The notes below the pieces were generated by a model, which was not told the origin of the DNA, did no database searches, and worked only from the letters and a program-made list of their open reading frames with translations. Positions 27,059 to 35,000 of a DNA stretch of 45,685 bases are shown in pieces. The translations under genes and the position numbers were made by a program. Within the stretch, counting starts at the first letter, position 1; each line of letters begins with the position of its first letter. The DNA lies in assembly GCA_011049715.1 (NCBI GenBank), contig DRHF01000441.1:1-45685 (forward strand). The letters are read 5' to 3'. Origin of the DNA: Desulfobacterales bacterium. GTDB lineage: Bacteria > Desulfobacterota > Desulfobacteria > Desulfobacterales > UBA2156.

Positions 27059-27125
27059 ATCCCGGGCACGATTTGGCCAGACTTAGTGCTCTAATTTGTA
27101 AATACTGTCACGTATTGTTTGGCTG

Positions 27126-27356
27126 TTAGGCGGCCAATTGGTCTATTTGTAAGTCATCATAATCAGAAAGCTTGGAAAGGATTCGATTTAGGTCATCCTT
27201 TGCAAATTTCCATTTAAACGGTTTTGCAATTTCCTCATAACGATTCTGGAAAGCAAGCAATCGTTGCTCAACAGCTTTCAGATCGAGAAAATTATATATT
27301 ACAGCATCACGTGCAGCCGGTCGGCTGCCCACCACTATTGAAAAGGGGGTTAACAT
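27126..27356 (-). pseudogene. IS630-type transposase C-terminal fragment
   Basis: The minus-strand frame carries AVEQRLLAFQNRYEEIAKPF then KWKFAKDDLNRIL, the characteristic C-terminal end of IS630/Tc1-mariner-type transposases (RxxxFxxxYxxxAKPFxWKFT). The DDE catalytic domain is absent. The N-terminal 25 codons of the frame do not align and are probably chance. No inverted repeats were recognised around it. Inactive relic between two envelope genes. Confidence 0.6.
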
Positions 27357-27405
27357 GAAATTAGTTCAATTGATCGTTTTGCCATTATTTGTTGGAGGGA
27401 GTGCA

Positions 27406-28173
27406 ATGACATGCCGGAAACGTCTCTTTCAAACCATACTATGCCTGTTTATTGTTTTGAGTCCCGCCTGGAGTCGGGCGGAACTCACCGAATCGGTTGA
27501 TAGCGAGGCCCTTGAAATTCTGAAACGGATGAACGACTATCTGTTAAGCCAACAGGTAGTTGGTTTCCGTGCCATTGAAAACGAGGAAGTGGTTTTCGGT
27601 GATGGCTATAAGGTCATGTTTTCAGAGGAAATTCGGTTTACAATGGCGCGACCGAATAAATTTCATGTTCAGCGCCATAACGGTGAAAGCGAGGTTGAGA
27701 TGTTCTATGATAGTTCATCATTTACAATCTTCCGAAAGGATCTGAATTTTTTCGCCACGACTAACGCCCCGCCGACAATAACCGAGGTTTTCGCTAAACT
27801 CGATAACAAACTCAACATTCAAATCGTTGCCCGAGATATTCTGCGAGATGATTCTAGCAAATTTTTGCTGGCATCGATCAGTTCCGGATTCGTTGTCGGA
27901 GACGCTCTTGTGCATGGCGTCTTGTCCACGCACCTGGCGTTTCGCTCAACAGATACCGACATGCAGATCTGGATAACAAAAGGCCAACAAGCGTTGCCAA
28001 TGAAATATGTTGTTACCTCGCGCTGGATTACCGGGGCCCCGCAATACGCAGTAACCTTTTTCGACTGGGTTGTCCAAGACGACATTGATAACGCGGTCTT
28101 TGTTTTCAAAGCGCCGCAGGACGCGAAAGAAATTCCTTTCGCGCAGTTCACACCACGAAAGGAGGTCAATTAA
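27406..28173 (+). CDS. DUF2092-family exported protein
   Basis: 255 residues from ATG 27406, chosen because GGAGGGAG is directly upstream and MTCRKRLFQTILCLFIVLSP then WSRA is a proper signal peptide. An in-frame ATG at 27355 would add 17 hydrophobic residues. The mature domain shows the DUF2092 pattern: DSEALEILKRMNDYLLSQQ, RFTMARPNKFHVQRHNGESE and FATTNAPPTITEVFAKLDNK, resembling LolA/LolB-type lipoprotein-carrier folds. Its stop overlaps the next gene (TAATG), so the two are coupled, a pairing that suggests a joint periplasmic role. Confidence 0.8.
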   Translation: MTCRKRLFQTILCLFIVLSPAWSRAELTESVDSEALEILKRMNDYLLSQQVVGFRAIENEEVVFGDGYKVMFSEEIRFTMARPNKFHVQRHNGESEVEMFYDSSSFTIFRKDLNFFATTNAPPTITEVFAKLDNKLNIQIVARDILRDDSSKFLLASISSGFVVGDALVHGVLSTHLAFRSTDTDMQIWITKGQQALPMKYVVTSRWITGAPQYAVTFFDWVVQDDIDNAVFVFKAPQDAKEIPFAQFTPRKEVN

Positions 28174-28580
28174 TGAAAAAGTTACTCATCGGCACTTTAA
28201 GCCTTCTTACAATTGGTTTTGGCATTCATATTGAACGGATTAATCCTGACCCTTCGGATCTTGTCACAATCAGCGAGGCCGAGGCCGGAAGAAGGGGGGG
28301 AGGGCGTCGTGGTGGTCGCCGCGCGCGTCGTGGTGGTCGCCGTGCACACAGGAGTGTTCATGTCGACGTCAACCGGCGTGGCGGTCGTGGCGGCGCATTT
28401 GTCGCCGGTGCGATTGTCGGCGCCGCTGCCGTGGCTATTGGCACCAGACACACTTACCTTCCCACTGGTTGTACCAGCTATGACTACTATGGGAGACCGT
28501 ACTACCATTGCGGCGGAGTCTATTATCAACCCGTGTACGATGGCCCGGATGTGGTCTATGTCGTTGTTGACAAGCCCTGA
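28173..28580 (+). CDS. Exported Gly/Arg-rich protein with glycine-zipper segment
   Basis: 135 residues. A weak signal-like start (MKKLLIGTLSLLTIGFGI) precedes an Arg/Gly tract (residues about 40-74) made of RRGG/GGRR-type units, then a glycine-zipper membrane segment (GAFVAGAIVGAAAVAIG), then a Tyr- and Cys-containing tail (CTSYDYYGRPYYHCGGVYY). The Arg/Gly tract could bind acidic polymers. The last part resembles small exported proteins found next to DUF2092 genes. AAAGGAGG before the ATG is the ribosome site. Function unknown. Confidence 0.7.
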   Translation: MKKLLIGTLSLLTIGFGIHIERINPDPSDLVTISEAEAGRRGGGRRGGRRARRGGRRAHRSVHVDVNRRGGRGGAFVAGAIVGAAAVAIGTRHTYLPTGCTSYDYYGRPYYHCGGVYYQPVYDGPDVVYVVVDKP

Positions 28581-28692
28581 CCCCTCTTCCTTATCACTTA
28601 TTGGTGCTGATGTTAATGATTGCTTTGCCTTCCGGAAACTCTTTGATGCGGCAGGTAATGAGAGATATTGATTTCTTTGCCATGGAGGAACC

Positions 28693-29523
28693 GTGATGAA
28701 GATTAGATTCTATGGTACGCGAGGCTCAATTCCGATCTGTGAACCTCAATACCAGGAGTTCGGCGGGAATACAACGTGTGTACTTGTGGAAGTTTCCGAT
28801 AATATCGGCATTCTCGACGCTGGAACTGGAATCCGCAATCTCGGGAAGGAACTCGTTACTGACCAGCACTTGGGAATCGATAGGCCCGTCTTTATTGCTT
28901 TCTCCCATTTTCACTGGGATCACATTCAGGGTCTCCCCTTCTTTCTACCGGCTTATGACGCAAAGCGGCACTTTATTATCAGTGCCATTGGGCGGGAACG
29001 GTACGGGAAAGACTTGAAAAGTATCTTCCAGATGCAGATGCAGCGTGATTACTTCCCGGTACCTTTGGACGGTATGGGGGCGGCCATTGATTTTCATCAA
29101 ACCGATGAGGATAGTCTCGTTTTTGAGAACGTCACTGCTAAGGCCCTGAAGCACAATCACCCCGGGGATGCCTACAGTTTTCGCATTGAAGGGAAGAGAG
29201 ATGGCAAGGTTCTTGTCTTCTGCACAGATATTGAACATGGAGATGAAGTTGATTCTAACATTGTCGAGCTTGCTAAAGATGCAGACCTTCTCATCCACGA
29301 AGCTCAATACACGCCTGATGAGCTTCCTAAGCACAAAGGCTGGGGGCACAGTAGTTGGGAACAGGCAGTTGAGGTTGCAAAACGCGCGTCAGTGAAAAAA
29401 CTTGCGATCACGCATCACGACCCTGACCACGATGACGCCTTCTTGCGTAACGTTGAAAAACAGGTCCAGGCTCAATTTCCCAATGCAGTCCTCGCCAGGG
29501 AAAAGATGGAAATAGAGATCTAA
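28693..29523 (+). CDS. Metallo-beta-lactamase-fold hydrolase
   Basis: 276 residues. The metal-binding block SHFHWDHIQG occupies residues 71-80 (an H-x-H-x-D-H motif), with an N-terminal RFYGTRGSIPI and LDAGTGIRNLG, a later His in KALKHNHPGDAYSF, an Asp in CTDIEHGD and a terminal ITHHDPDH. The GTRGS opening is typical of the phosphodiesterase/RNase Z-like subgroup of MBL proteins that often sit with signalling genes. The substrate cannot be named. Intact, with GGAGG at the ribosome site. The IS30 relic begins within a few bases of its stop codon. Confidence 0.9.
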   Translation: MMKIRFYGTRGSIPICEPQYQEFGGNTTCVLVEVSDNIGILDAGTGIRNLGKELVTDQHLGIDRPVFIAFSHFHWDHIQGLPFFLPAYDAKRHFIISAIGRERYGKDLKSIFQMQMQRDYFPVPLDGMGAAIDFHQTDEDSLVFENVTAKALKHNHPGDAYSFRIEGKRDGKVLVFCTDIEHGDEVDSNIVELAKDADLLIHEAQYTPDELPKHKGWGHSSWEQAVEVAKRASVKKLAITHHDPDHDDAFLRNVEKQVQAQFPNAVLAREKMEIEI

Positions 29524-29562
29524 TCCCAATTTTTGTTAACTCAAGAACAACGATATCAGGTT

Positions 29563-29569
29563 TACGCAT
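29563..29569. repeat. Target-site duplication, left copy (TACGCAT)
   Basis: TACGCAT directly precedes the left terminal repeat of the inserted element and matches the 7 bp directly after its right terminal repeat (31771-31777). Keeping one copy restores the IS30 frame. Confidence 0.85.
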
Positions 29570-29583
29570 CTCAAGTTTCGCAC
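29570..29583 (+). repeat. Left terminal inverted repeat
   Basis: CTCAAGTTTCGCAC, the reverse complement of the right end at 31757-31770. Two further bases (CC) are shared with the internal copy at 31476-31489 but not with the right end. Confidence 0.85.
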
Positions 29584-29642
29584 CCTGAAACAGGGATTTA
29601 GGGGCATATTTTATCTGCTTATATAATATTAATAGTAGTGTT

Positions 29643-29705
29643 GAGCTCCATAATGTGGTATATATAATTTGTTGAAATCATATATAAAACCCACAATAGG
29701 AGCTC
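29643..29705. repeat. 63-bp imperfect palindrome inside the inserted element
   Basis: GAGCTCC begins the left arm and GGAGCTC ends the right arm. Inside, TGTGG/CCCACA and ATATATAA/TATATA pair with a few mismatches around a TTTGTTGAAA centre. It lies about 60 bp inside the left end, before the cargo gene. It might be a strong RNA hairpin in the cargo leader, a replication or transposition signal, or a small palindromic repeat insertion. Confidence 0.7.
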
Positions 29706-29802
29706 ACCAAAATACGTATCACAAACTGCATAAAGTTTAAAGGAGAAATTGAACATTATCTGAAAATGGAGATAGACACTATATCAACAGGAGGAGGATT
29801 AT

Positions 29803-31080
29803 ATGAGACCGAAATGTACCCATCATTGCCATGACCTGACTTTGGCAACCCTTATAGCTTGTTTTGCCATAATGGTTCTTATTCCATTTACTTCTAAAGC
29901 AGCTGAAAAGAAATTTGAGGCTCCACCGAAACTTCGGGCATCGGACATCCTTCCGGAAAAATTGCTAAAAAGCCCAAACTATCAAATTGACGAGCAGGTT
30001 ATAAACGACGGTTTTCTCAACCACTATCATGTTACATCCCCATTTGGCGATTTCGATGTGATCTCCAATGCTGGAATGCATAAGCTCGCCAGGGAGATCG
30101 ATACGATCACGGAAATGGCAAAAGTGAAAACAAGCGATGTATTTATTAAAGCCGTCGGAGAGTCGGCAAGCAAGACGCTGAGTGGTATTAAAACACTGTT
30201 CACCGATCCGGAGAAAAGCATTAAAGGCGCGGCAACAGGGATCAGCAGCCTTTTTTCCCGGGCAAAGGAGTCGGTTCTCAAAAGCGACCCCGGTGAAACT
30301 GAAGACAGCAAAGCGAAACAGGCGATCGGTTTTTCAAAAGCAAAAAGGGAGATTGCCTTCAAGTACGGGGTCGATGTTTATTCAACGAACAAGGTTTTGC
30401 AGGAGTATCTTGATTCTCTGGCCTGGGCCGATTATCTCGGTGGTCTTTCATTGGCCGCTGTGACTGCACCGATAGGGGGGGCAGCAGGACTGGTAGTCAC
30501 CTCTTCAGGGGCGGTTCGTCTGCTCAATGAAGTGATTGCCACAACACCTCCGGCAGAACTGAAACTCCAGAATCGCAATAAACTTCTTGACATGTCCATT
30601 GATGGTGATCTCATTCATCTCTTCATCAATAATCCACATTTTTCGCCCCGGCAGCAGACCTATCTGGTTGCAGCTCTGGAAAAGATGACCAAGGCAAAAA
30701 ACAGGGAATTCCCGCTTCAGGTTGCGCTTCAGGCAGAGAACCATAATGTGGCAACAACAGTCACGCTGATAACGGCGATGTTTGCGGCGTATAGCGTGAA
30801 GATAACCCCCATCGAACGATTTTATCCTGTGGCGCGCTTCATGTACGGGCTGGATGAAAACGGGAAAACAGTTCTCCAGATACCGGCTGATTACATAACC
30901 TGGAACCAAAGGTTGGCCAACGGTATCGGATCGATTCAAAAAAGAGGGAAAAAGGGAAGCGACCTTTGGTTATTGGGGACAGTGAGTGAGCGGGCACGTA
31001 TTGAATTGAAACAGGCGGGATGGGAGATCAACACCCGGGTTGCCACCAAATTGGGTGTTGCTGAGGAAAAGTTAAAATGA
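29803..31080 (+). CDS. Exported protein of unknown function, cargo of the inserted element
   Basis: 425 residues with AGGAGGA before the ATG. N-terminal signal with a hydrophobic core (LATLIACFAIMVLIPF) after a His/Cys-containing start; cleavage is likely after SKA. The mature part begins with FEAPPKLRASDILPEKLL and a 'FGDFDVISNAGMHKLAREID' block. It then has a helical region rich in Ser/Lys (KTLSGIKTLFTDPEKSIKGA), a hydrophobic hairpin (YLGGLSLAAVTAPIGGAAGL) that could insert in a membrane, and a long helical C-terminal half ending ARIELKQAGWEINTRVATKL. I see no catalytic motif. The hydrophobic hairpin plus helical ends would suit a toxin-like, pore-forming or membrane-associated protein, but this is speculation. 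Confidence 0.75.
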   Translation: MRPKCTHHCHDLTLATLIACFAIMVLIPFTSKAAEKKFEAPPKLRASDILPEKLLKSPNYQIDEQVINDGFLNHYHVTSPFGDFDVISNAGMHKLAREIDTITEMAKVKTSDVFIKAVGESASKTLSGIKTLFTDPEKSIKGAATGISSLFSRAKESVLKSDPGETEDSKAKQAIGFSKAKREIAFKYGVDVYSTNKVLQEYLDSLAWADYLGGLSLAAVTAPIGGAAGLVVTSSGAVRLLNEVIATTPPAELKLQNRNKLLDMSIDGDLIHLFINNPHFSPRQQTYLVAALEKMTKAKNREFPLQVALQAENHNVATTVTLITAMFAAYSVKITPIERFYPVARFMYGLDENGKTVLQIPADYITWNQRLANGIGSIQKRGKKGSDLWLLGTVSERARIELKQAGWEINTRVATKLGVAEEKLK

Positions 31081-31082
31081 TC

Positions 31083-31250
31083 ATGAAGCATGAATTCTTG
31101 AGGGTCCGTTTTGGGACACTGCCCATCGAAATAAAGTTCGGCAGTGCGATCAAACAACGTCAGATACAAACATTGAAAAACTTTGTCTATAACAACAACC
31201 TTCCTTTGGGAATCGTGATCAACAATAGCGTTGGTATGTTGCACATTTGA
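31083..31250 (+). pseudogene. DUF4143 domain fragment of an AAA+ ATPase
   Basis: ATG 31083 (overlapping the cargo stop region) opens 55 codons: LPIEIKFGSAIKQRQIQTLK then NNLPLGIVINNS. The PIE(V/I)K strand and following helix match the DUF4143 nuclease-like C-terminal domain of bacterial AAA+ ATPases. The rest of the protein is missing. It may be captured DNA inside the element or the scar of an earlier insertion. Confidence 0.55.
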
Positions 31251-31475
31251 GATGCAAGGATTTTTTCCAGTATTAAGCCCAGAGGTAGAAAACATCTTGC
31301 CTTGGTGCACACAAGATAAAGTGGTTGGCTTAGGCTGTCCATTTTTCATACCCTGGAGACAGATGACCCTATCGCAAAATACTGATAATCAGTTAAAATA
31401 GAATGTTTTTGCAAGACATACCAATTACGAAACGTTTTAACCCCTTGCCTGAAATGTAACCTATAATATTAACAA

Positions 31476-31489
31476 CTCAAGTTTCGCAC
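31476..31489 (+). repeat. Internal third copy of the terminal repeat
   Basis: CTCAAGTTTCGCAC in direct orientation to the left end, extended to CTCAAGTTTCGCACCC in both. With the right end it bounds a 295-bp sub-unit (31476-31770). Its own left flank (TTAACAA) does not match TACGCAT, so the sub-unit did not insert here by itself. Confidence 0.8.
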
Positions 31490-31756
31490 CCCCTATTGGA
31501 CATAGTGCCGCATCTGGTATGGGGTGAATAAAATTTTTTGGAAAAACAATGCGGCCGTCAGTGTTAACCTATATCCATAAAGTAATCAACAGTGTACAGG
31601 CACGCGAAGGTCTGGTTTTTTGCTTTGATATCAGTTGCTTTGAGCCATGTACGCTTATTTCAAGTCTTGTGATGTTGTCAAAGTGCTCATAATCAATTTT
31701 TTCCAGAAAAATTTCTTTTTACCCTTTGCCTGATTCGGCTTTCCTCAAAATATCAA

Positions 31757-31777
31757 GTGCGAAACTTGAGTACGCAT
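31757..31777 (-). repeat. Right terminal inverted repeat plus right target duplication
   Basis: GTGCGAAACTTGAG (31757-31770) is the perfect inverse of the left end; TACGCAT (31771-31777) repeats 29563-29569. The IS30 frame resumes immediately after. Confidence 0.85.
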
Positions 31778-32196
31778 TTTTAAAAGCAGGTTTTTCACAA
31801 TCAACCACCGCATTTGAAATTGATGTTCATAAGTCAACCGTTAGCCGGGAGATCAGACGAAATTTAGGTAAAAAGGGTTATCGTCTCAACCAAGCCCATG
31901 TCATTGCAATAACTCGCCATCATCGGGCTGATAAATTTGTTAAAATGACTCATCAGCTGCTTGCCATAATTGGTAATTTGATTCGAAACGACTATAGTCC
32001 GCAACATATATCTGACGCGCTTAAAAGAAATCACCGTATCAGAATCAGCCATGAAACGATTTATCAGCACATTTTATCCGATAAAACCACAGGTGGGATT
32101 CTATATCAGCATTTAAGAGGTTCGAATAGAATACGAAAAAAGCGTTATGGCTCTCAAAGCCTGCGCGGTCAAATACCAGGCCGTGTGAGCATCGAT

Positions 32197-32835
32197 TCAT
32201 CTTCGACCCCTTTTAGTCTGGAAACCTCTTTTTCCGATTCTGCATAAGATGGTTTTTGAGCCATTAGAATATTCTCCAAATTCCATAAAAGCCCATGCAT
32301 TTTGATTCTTAAAAATAATATGTATAAGCCATAATTTTCATGGATTTTTAACCCGAATAGTCTATTTTTTAACTGGAATTCATCGATGTAATTTCAAATC
32401 GATTCCGGAGTATCAAGACTGCAACATTCTTGCCCAAGTGCTCGCCCAGACAGATCACATTTTAATGCACAATTGTAATGGTATTGCTCGCGCAAATTAA
32501 TAACACAGAAGAACCGATATTGCAATTTTTCCCGTTCCTATCGGATCCAATCCGAATAGGGCATTACCAGGATTCGTGGTTAAGAATTTTATGATCCAAA
32601 ACCATCAATGCATAACGGCTTCGTTTTCCAGCAAACTGCAATAGCTGTTTCGGGCACCCATGACCTTTTTATTTCCAAGATCCTCCAGATCACGTTGCAA
32701 AATCGATATGGGTATGTTAAAATTCTTGGCATTCTCATGGTTATTTTTCTTGACTTGCTAACCAGATTTTCTTTAAAGCTAACGTTGAATTTTTGACCGC
32801 CCCAAGGTGATTACCTATTTCAGGAAGGCTTTTCC
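32197..32835. other. 640-bp spacer before the catabolic cluster
   Basis: AT-rich sequence after the IS30 break. It must include the promoter of the following long gene cluster. I see no sigma-54 element with correct spacing, no RNA gene and no convincing coding frame; the 62-codon frame at 32608 lacks protein-like composition. Confidence 0.4.
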
Positions 32836-34140
32836 ATGGGCACCGCAGCATCCCAACGAGTCGTTTTAATCATTGCCACACTGGATACCAAAAGCGAGGA
32901 AGTCATTTATTTAATTCAGCGCATCGCGGAGAATGATTTGGACACCCTGATTCTCGACAACGGCATCCTCGGAGAACCCATTGGAATCGTGCCCGATGTC
33001 TCAGCCTCAGAAACTGCCCTGGCAGGTGGTAGCACCCTTGAAAATACCCGCAAAAAGGCGTCACGAGGTGAGGCCATTGAGATCATGCTAAAAGGAGCAA
33101 CCAAAATTGCGGATAGACTATTTAAAGAAGGCCGGATACATGGTGCAATTTCAATGGGCGGCGCCGAGGGTGGTGTGATGGCAGCCGCTGCCATGCAGGT
33201 CTTACCCCCTGGCTTTCCCAAAATCATCATTACGCCGCTTGCCAGCGGAGTACGTCCGTTCGGTCCTTTTATAGGGATTCGGGACATTATGGTCATGCAC
33301 TCCCTTGTCGATATTGCCGGTATCAATGAAATCAGTCGTACTGTTTTCAATAATGCGGCGGCGGCAATCTCCGGTATGGTGCGCAGTTACCGTCCAATGG
33401 AAGTGACAAGTGATAATCTGGTTGCGATTACCACGCTGGGAACCACCGACCGCGCCTTGAGATTTATCCTTCCCGGACTTGAAAAAAACGGCTACATTCC
33501 GGTTATCTTTCACTCGAGCGGAGTTGGCGGGCAGGTGATGGAGGATATGATCGAAAAGGAATTTTTTTGCGGTGTGGTCGACCTATGCATCAATGAATTA
33601 ACTGATCATCTTGTGGGTGCCTATCATGATGCCGGACCTCATCGTCTGAAGGCAGCCGGTAAAATGCGAATTCCTCAGGTTGTCTCCACCGGTTGCGTCG
33701 ACTTCTTTGTGCAAGGCGCTCGCGAAACGATCCCTGAGAAGTGGCGCGAACGCAAAATGTACTACCACAATCCTAAATTTACACTGATCCGGACTTCCGA
33801 ATCTGAAATGCAGGTGGTCGGTGAAACCGCCGCACACAGACTGAATCAGGCAAAAGGTCCGGTCACCGTTATTTTGCCTTTAAACGGCATGAGCATTTCA
33901 GGCCTGGAAGGCGGCAGCACACATGACCCTGAAGCCGACCGTATTCTTTTTGACACGCTGAGAAAGGGTCTTCGAAAAGACATCCACGTCATTGACGCCG
34001 AGCTGCACATCAATGAGGCGCCTTTCGCCGATCTGGTTGTAAACGCGTTTGTCGCGCTGATGTCCAAAGAGGCCTCAGCATCTACCCTAAGACAACATTC
34101 CAATAAAGGAGATCCAGATGCAAACCGACTACAAATATAA
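32836..34140 (+). CDS. Tm-1-like/UPF0261 ATP-binding domain protein
   Basis: 434 residues matching the UPF0261 family, the bacterial relatives of the N-terminal domain of plant resistance protein Tm-1. It opens with VVLIIATLDTKSEEVIYL and contains GAISMGGAEGGVMAAAAM (Gly-rich nucleotide-binding-like loop), ASGVRPFGPFIGIRDIMVMHSL and PLNGMSISGLEGGSTHDPEAD. The reaction is unknown. Family members often pair with TIM-barrel or hydrolase genes in catabolic operons. The 3' end overlaps the creatininase-family start by 23 bp, indicating tight coupling. RBS AGGAAGG lies before the ATG. It begins the same-strand cluster running to the window end. Confidence 0.88.
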   Translation: MGTAASQRVVLIIATLDTKSEEVIYLIQRIAENDLDTLILDNGILGEPIGIVPDVSASETALAGGSTLENTRKKASRGEAIEIMLKGATKIADRLFKEGRIHGAISMGGAEGGVMAAAAMQVLPPGFPKIIITPLASGVRPFGPFIGIRDIMVMHSLVDIAGINEISRTVFNNAAAAISGMVRSYRPMEVTSDNLVAITTLGTTDRALRFILPGLEKNGYIPVIFHSSGVGGQVMEDMIEKEFFCGVVDLCINELTDHLVGAYHDAGPHRLKAAGKMRIPQVVSTGCVDFFVQGARETIPEKWRERKMYYHNPKFTLIRTSESEMQVVGETAAHRLNQAKGPVTVILPLNGMSISGLEGGSTHDPEADRILFDTLRKGLRKDIHVIDAELHINEAPFADLVVNAFVALMSKEASASTLRQHSNKGDPDANRLQI

Positions 34141-34978
34141 CATCGGCAATCTAACCTATATAGACATCCAGGAGTATTTGAAAAAAAAAGACATCATCAT
34201 GGTGCCTATCGCCAGCCTGGAGCAGCACTCCTACCATTGTCCGCTGTTCACCGACATGATCACGGCCCGGGAAGTCACTTATCGGGCGGCCCAGGAAGCC
34301 GAGGTTCTCTATACCCCTGAATCCTGGATCGGCTACAGCCCTCATCATATGGGGCCTCCGGGACTGGGGCTGGGTACCATTACGGTCAGAGCCGAAACTT
34401 TCAGAAACCTGTACTATGATGTTGTCCGCTCCCTGATCCACCACGGTTTCAACAAGATCATATTCGTAAACGGACATGCTTCGAATATGAAAATCATCGA
34501 TCCCTTACTGAGACAGATAAAATATGACACCGGCGCCATGGTTTGTGTCTATAAGCCTTATGCCGAAAACTATTTCGGTATGATTGCCGATATTTTGGAA
34601 GGGCCGCCTGAGGAAACCCCAGGCTGGCATGCCGGGGAACTGGAGACCGCCCAGGTGCTGGCGCATGATGAAAAGCTGGCCCGCATGGAACGGGCGGTGA
34701 AAAGTGAGAGGACCAAAACACCCCCCTACCTGCCTAAATCGTTTTTAAAAAAAGACGGTACGCCAAATGTTGAATTTGAAGGCTGGAATTATTTTGTATT
34801 TCCAATGGAACACCGTGAGTTTTCCGATACCGGCCTCATCGGCAACCCGCTGCGGGGAACCAAAGAAAAGGGCGAAGAAGCTTTAAAACGCTTCTCGGCG
34901 CATTTGGCGCGTGCACTGGCAGAGTTAGAAAAAGTAACCATTAATGTCACGAACCGAGAATGGAAAGACAGAGTTTAG
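34118..34978 (+). CDS. Creatininase-family amidohydrolase
   Basis: 286 residues. Metal and active-site blocks of the family are visible: Glu35 and His37 in SLEQHSYHCPLFTD, with Asp46, FVNGHASNMK near residue 120, and WHAGELETAQ near 172. Creatininase-type enzymes hydrolyse cyclic or linear amides such as creatinine or formylamino pyrimidines. The canonical EQHGPHLP is EQHSYHCP here, a substrate-pocket change. AAAGGAG precedes the ATG inside the upstream gene. Placed between a UPF0261 gene and a flavin dehydrogenase, it probably acts on an amide or lactam intermediate of the imported compound. Confidence 0.85.
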   Translation: MQTDYKYNIGNLTYIDIQEYLKKKDIIMVPIASLEQHSYHCPLFTDMITAREVTYRAAQEAEVLYTPESWIGYSPHHMGPPGLGLGTITVRAETFRNLYYDVVRSLIHHGFNKIIFVNGHASNMKIIDPLLRQIKYDTGAMVCVYKPYAENYFGMIADILEGPPEETPGWHAGELETAQVLAHDEKLARMERAVKSERTKTPPYLPKSFLKKDGTPNVEFEGWNYFVFPMEHREFSDTGLIGNPLRGTKEKGEEALKRFSAHLARALAELEKVTINVTNREWKDRV

Positions 34979-35000
34979 GTAGATATAGAAAGGCTTAAGG

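Larger units (their letters stand above)
29570..31770. mobile_element. 2201-bp inserted element carrying a 425-residue cargo gene
   Basis: Ends are perfect 14-bp inverted repeats, CTCAAGTTTCGCAC at 29570-29583 and GTGCGAAACTTGAG at 31757-31770, flanked by 7-bp direct repeats TACGCAT. Inside are a 63-bp palindrome (29643-29705), the cargo gene (29803-31080), a DUF4143 scrap (31083-31250) and a third internal copy of the terminal repeat (31476-31489). No transposase-like frame is evident, so it would need a transposase in trans, or its own has been lost. Termini and target duplication show it moved as a unit. I cannot assign it to a named IS family. Confidence 0.8.
29533..32196 (+). pseudogene. 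IS30-type transposase, split by a 2.2-kb insertion and 3'-truncated
   Basis: The 5' part (29533-29569) reads LTQEQRYQVYA. Skipping 29570-31777 (the inserted element plus one copy of the TACGCAT duplication), the frame resumes at 31778 and reads FLKAGFSQSTTAFEIDVHKS, then TVSREIRRNLGKKGYRLNQ, the standard IS30 N-terminal HTH and linker. The 3' part continues to GRVSID near 32196, where similarity to the DDE domain stops, so the gene is also truncated. The 29533 start is TTG with the MBL stop just upstream, so the IS left end is lost. The protein-level rejoin is the strongest evidence for the nested insertion. Confidence 0.88.

Noticed and set aside
31726-31777. Apparent N-terminus of the IS30 frame starting at 31726
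   Set aside because: These codons are the right end of the inserted element and the target duplication read in frame by chance; the genuine N-terminus is at 29533-29569.
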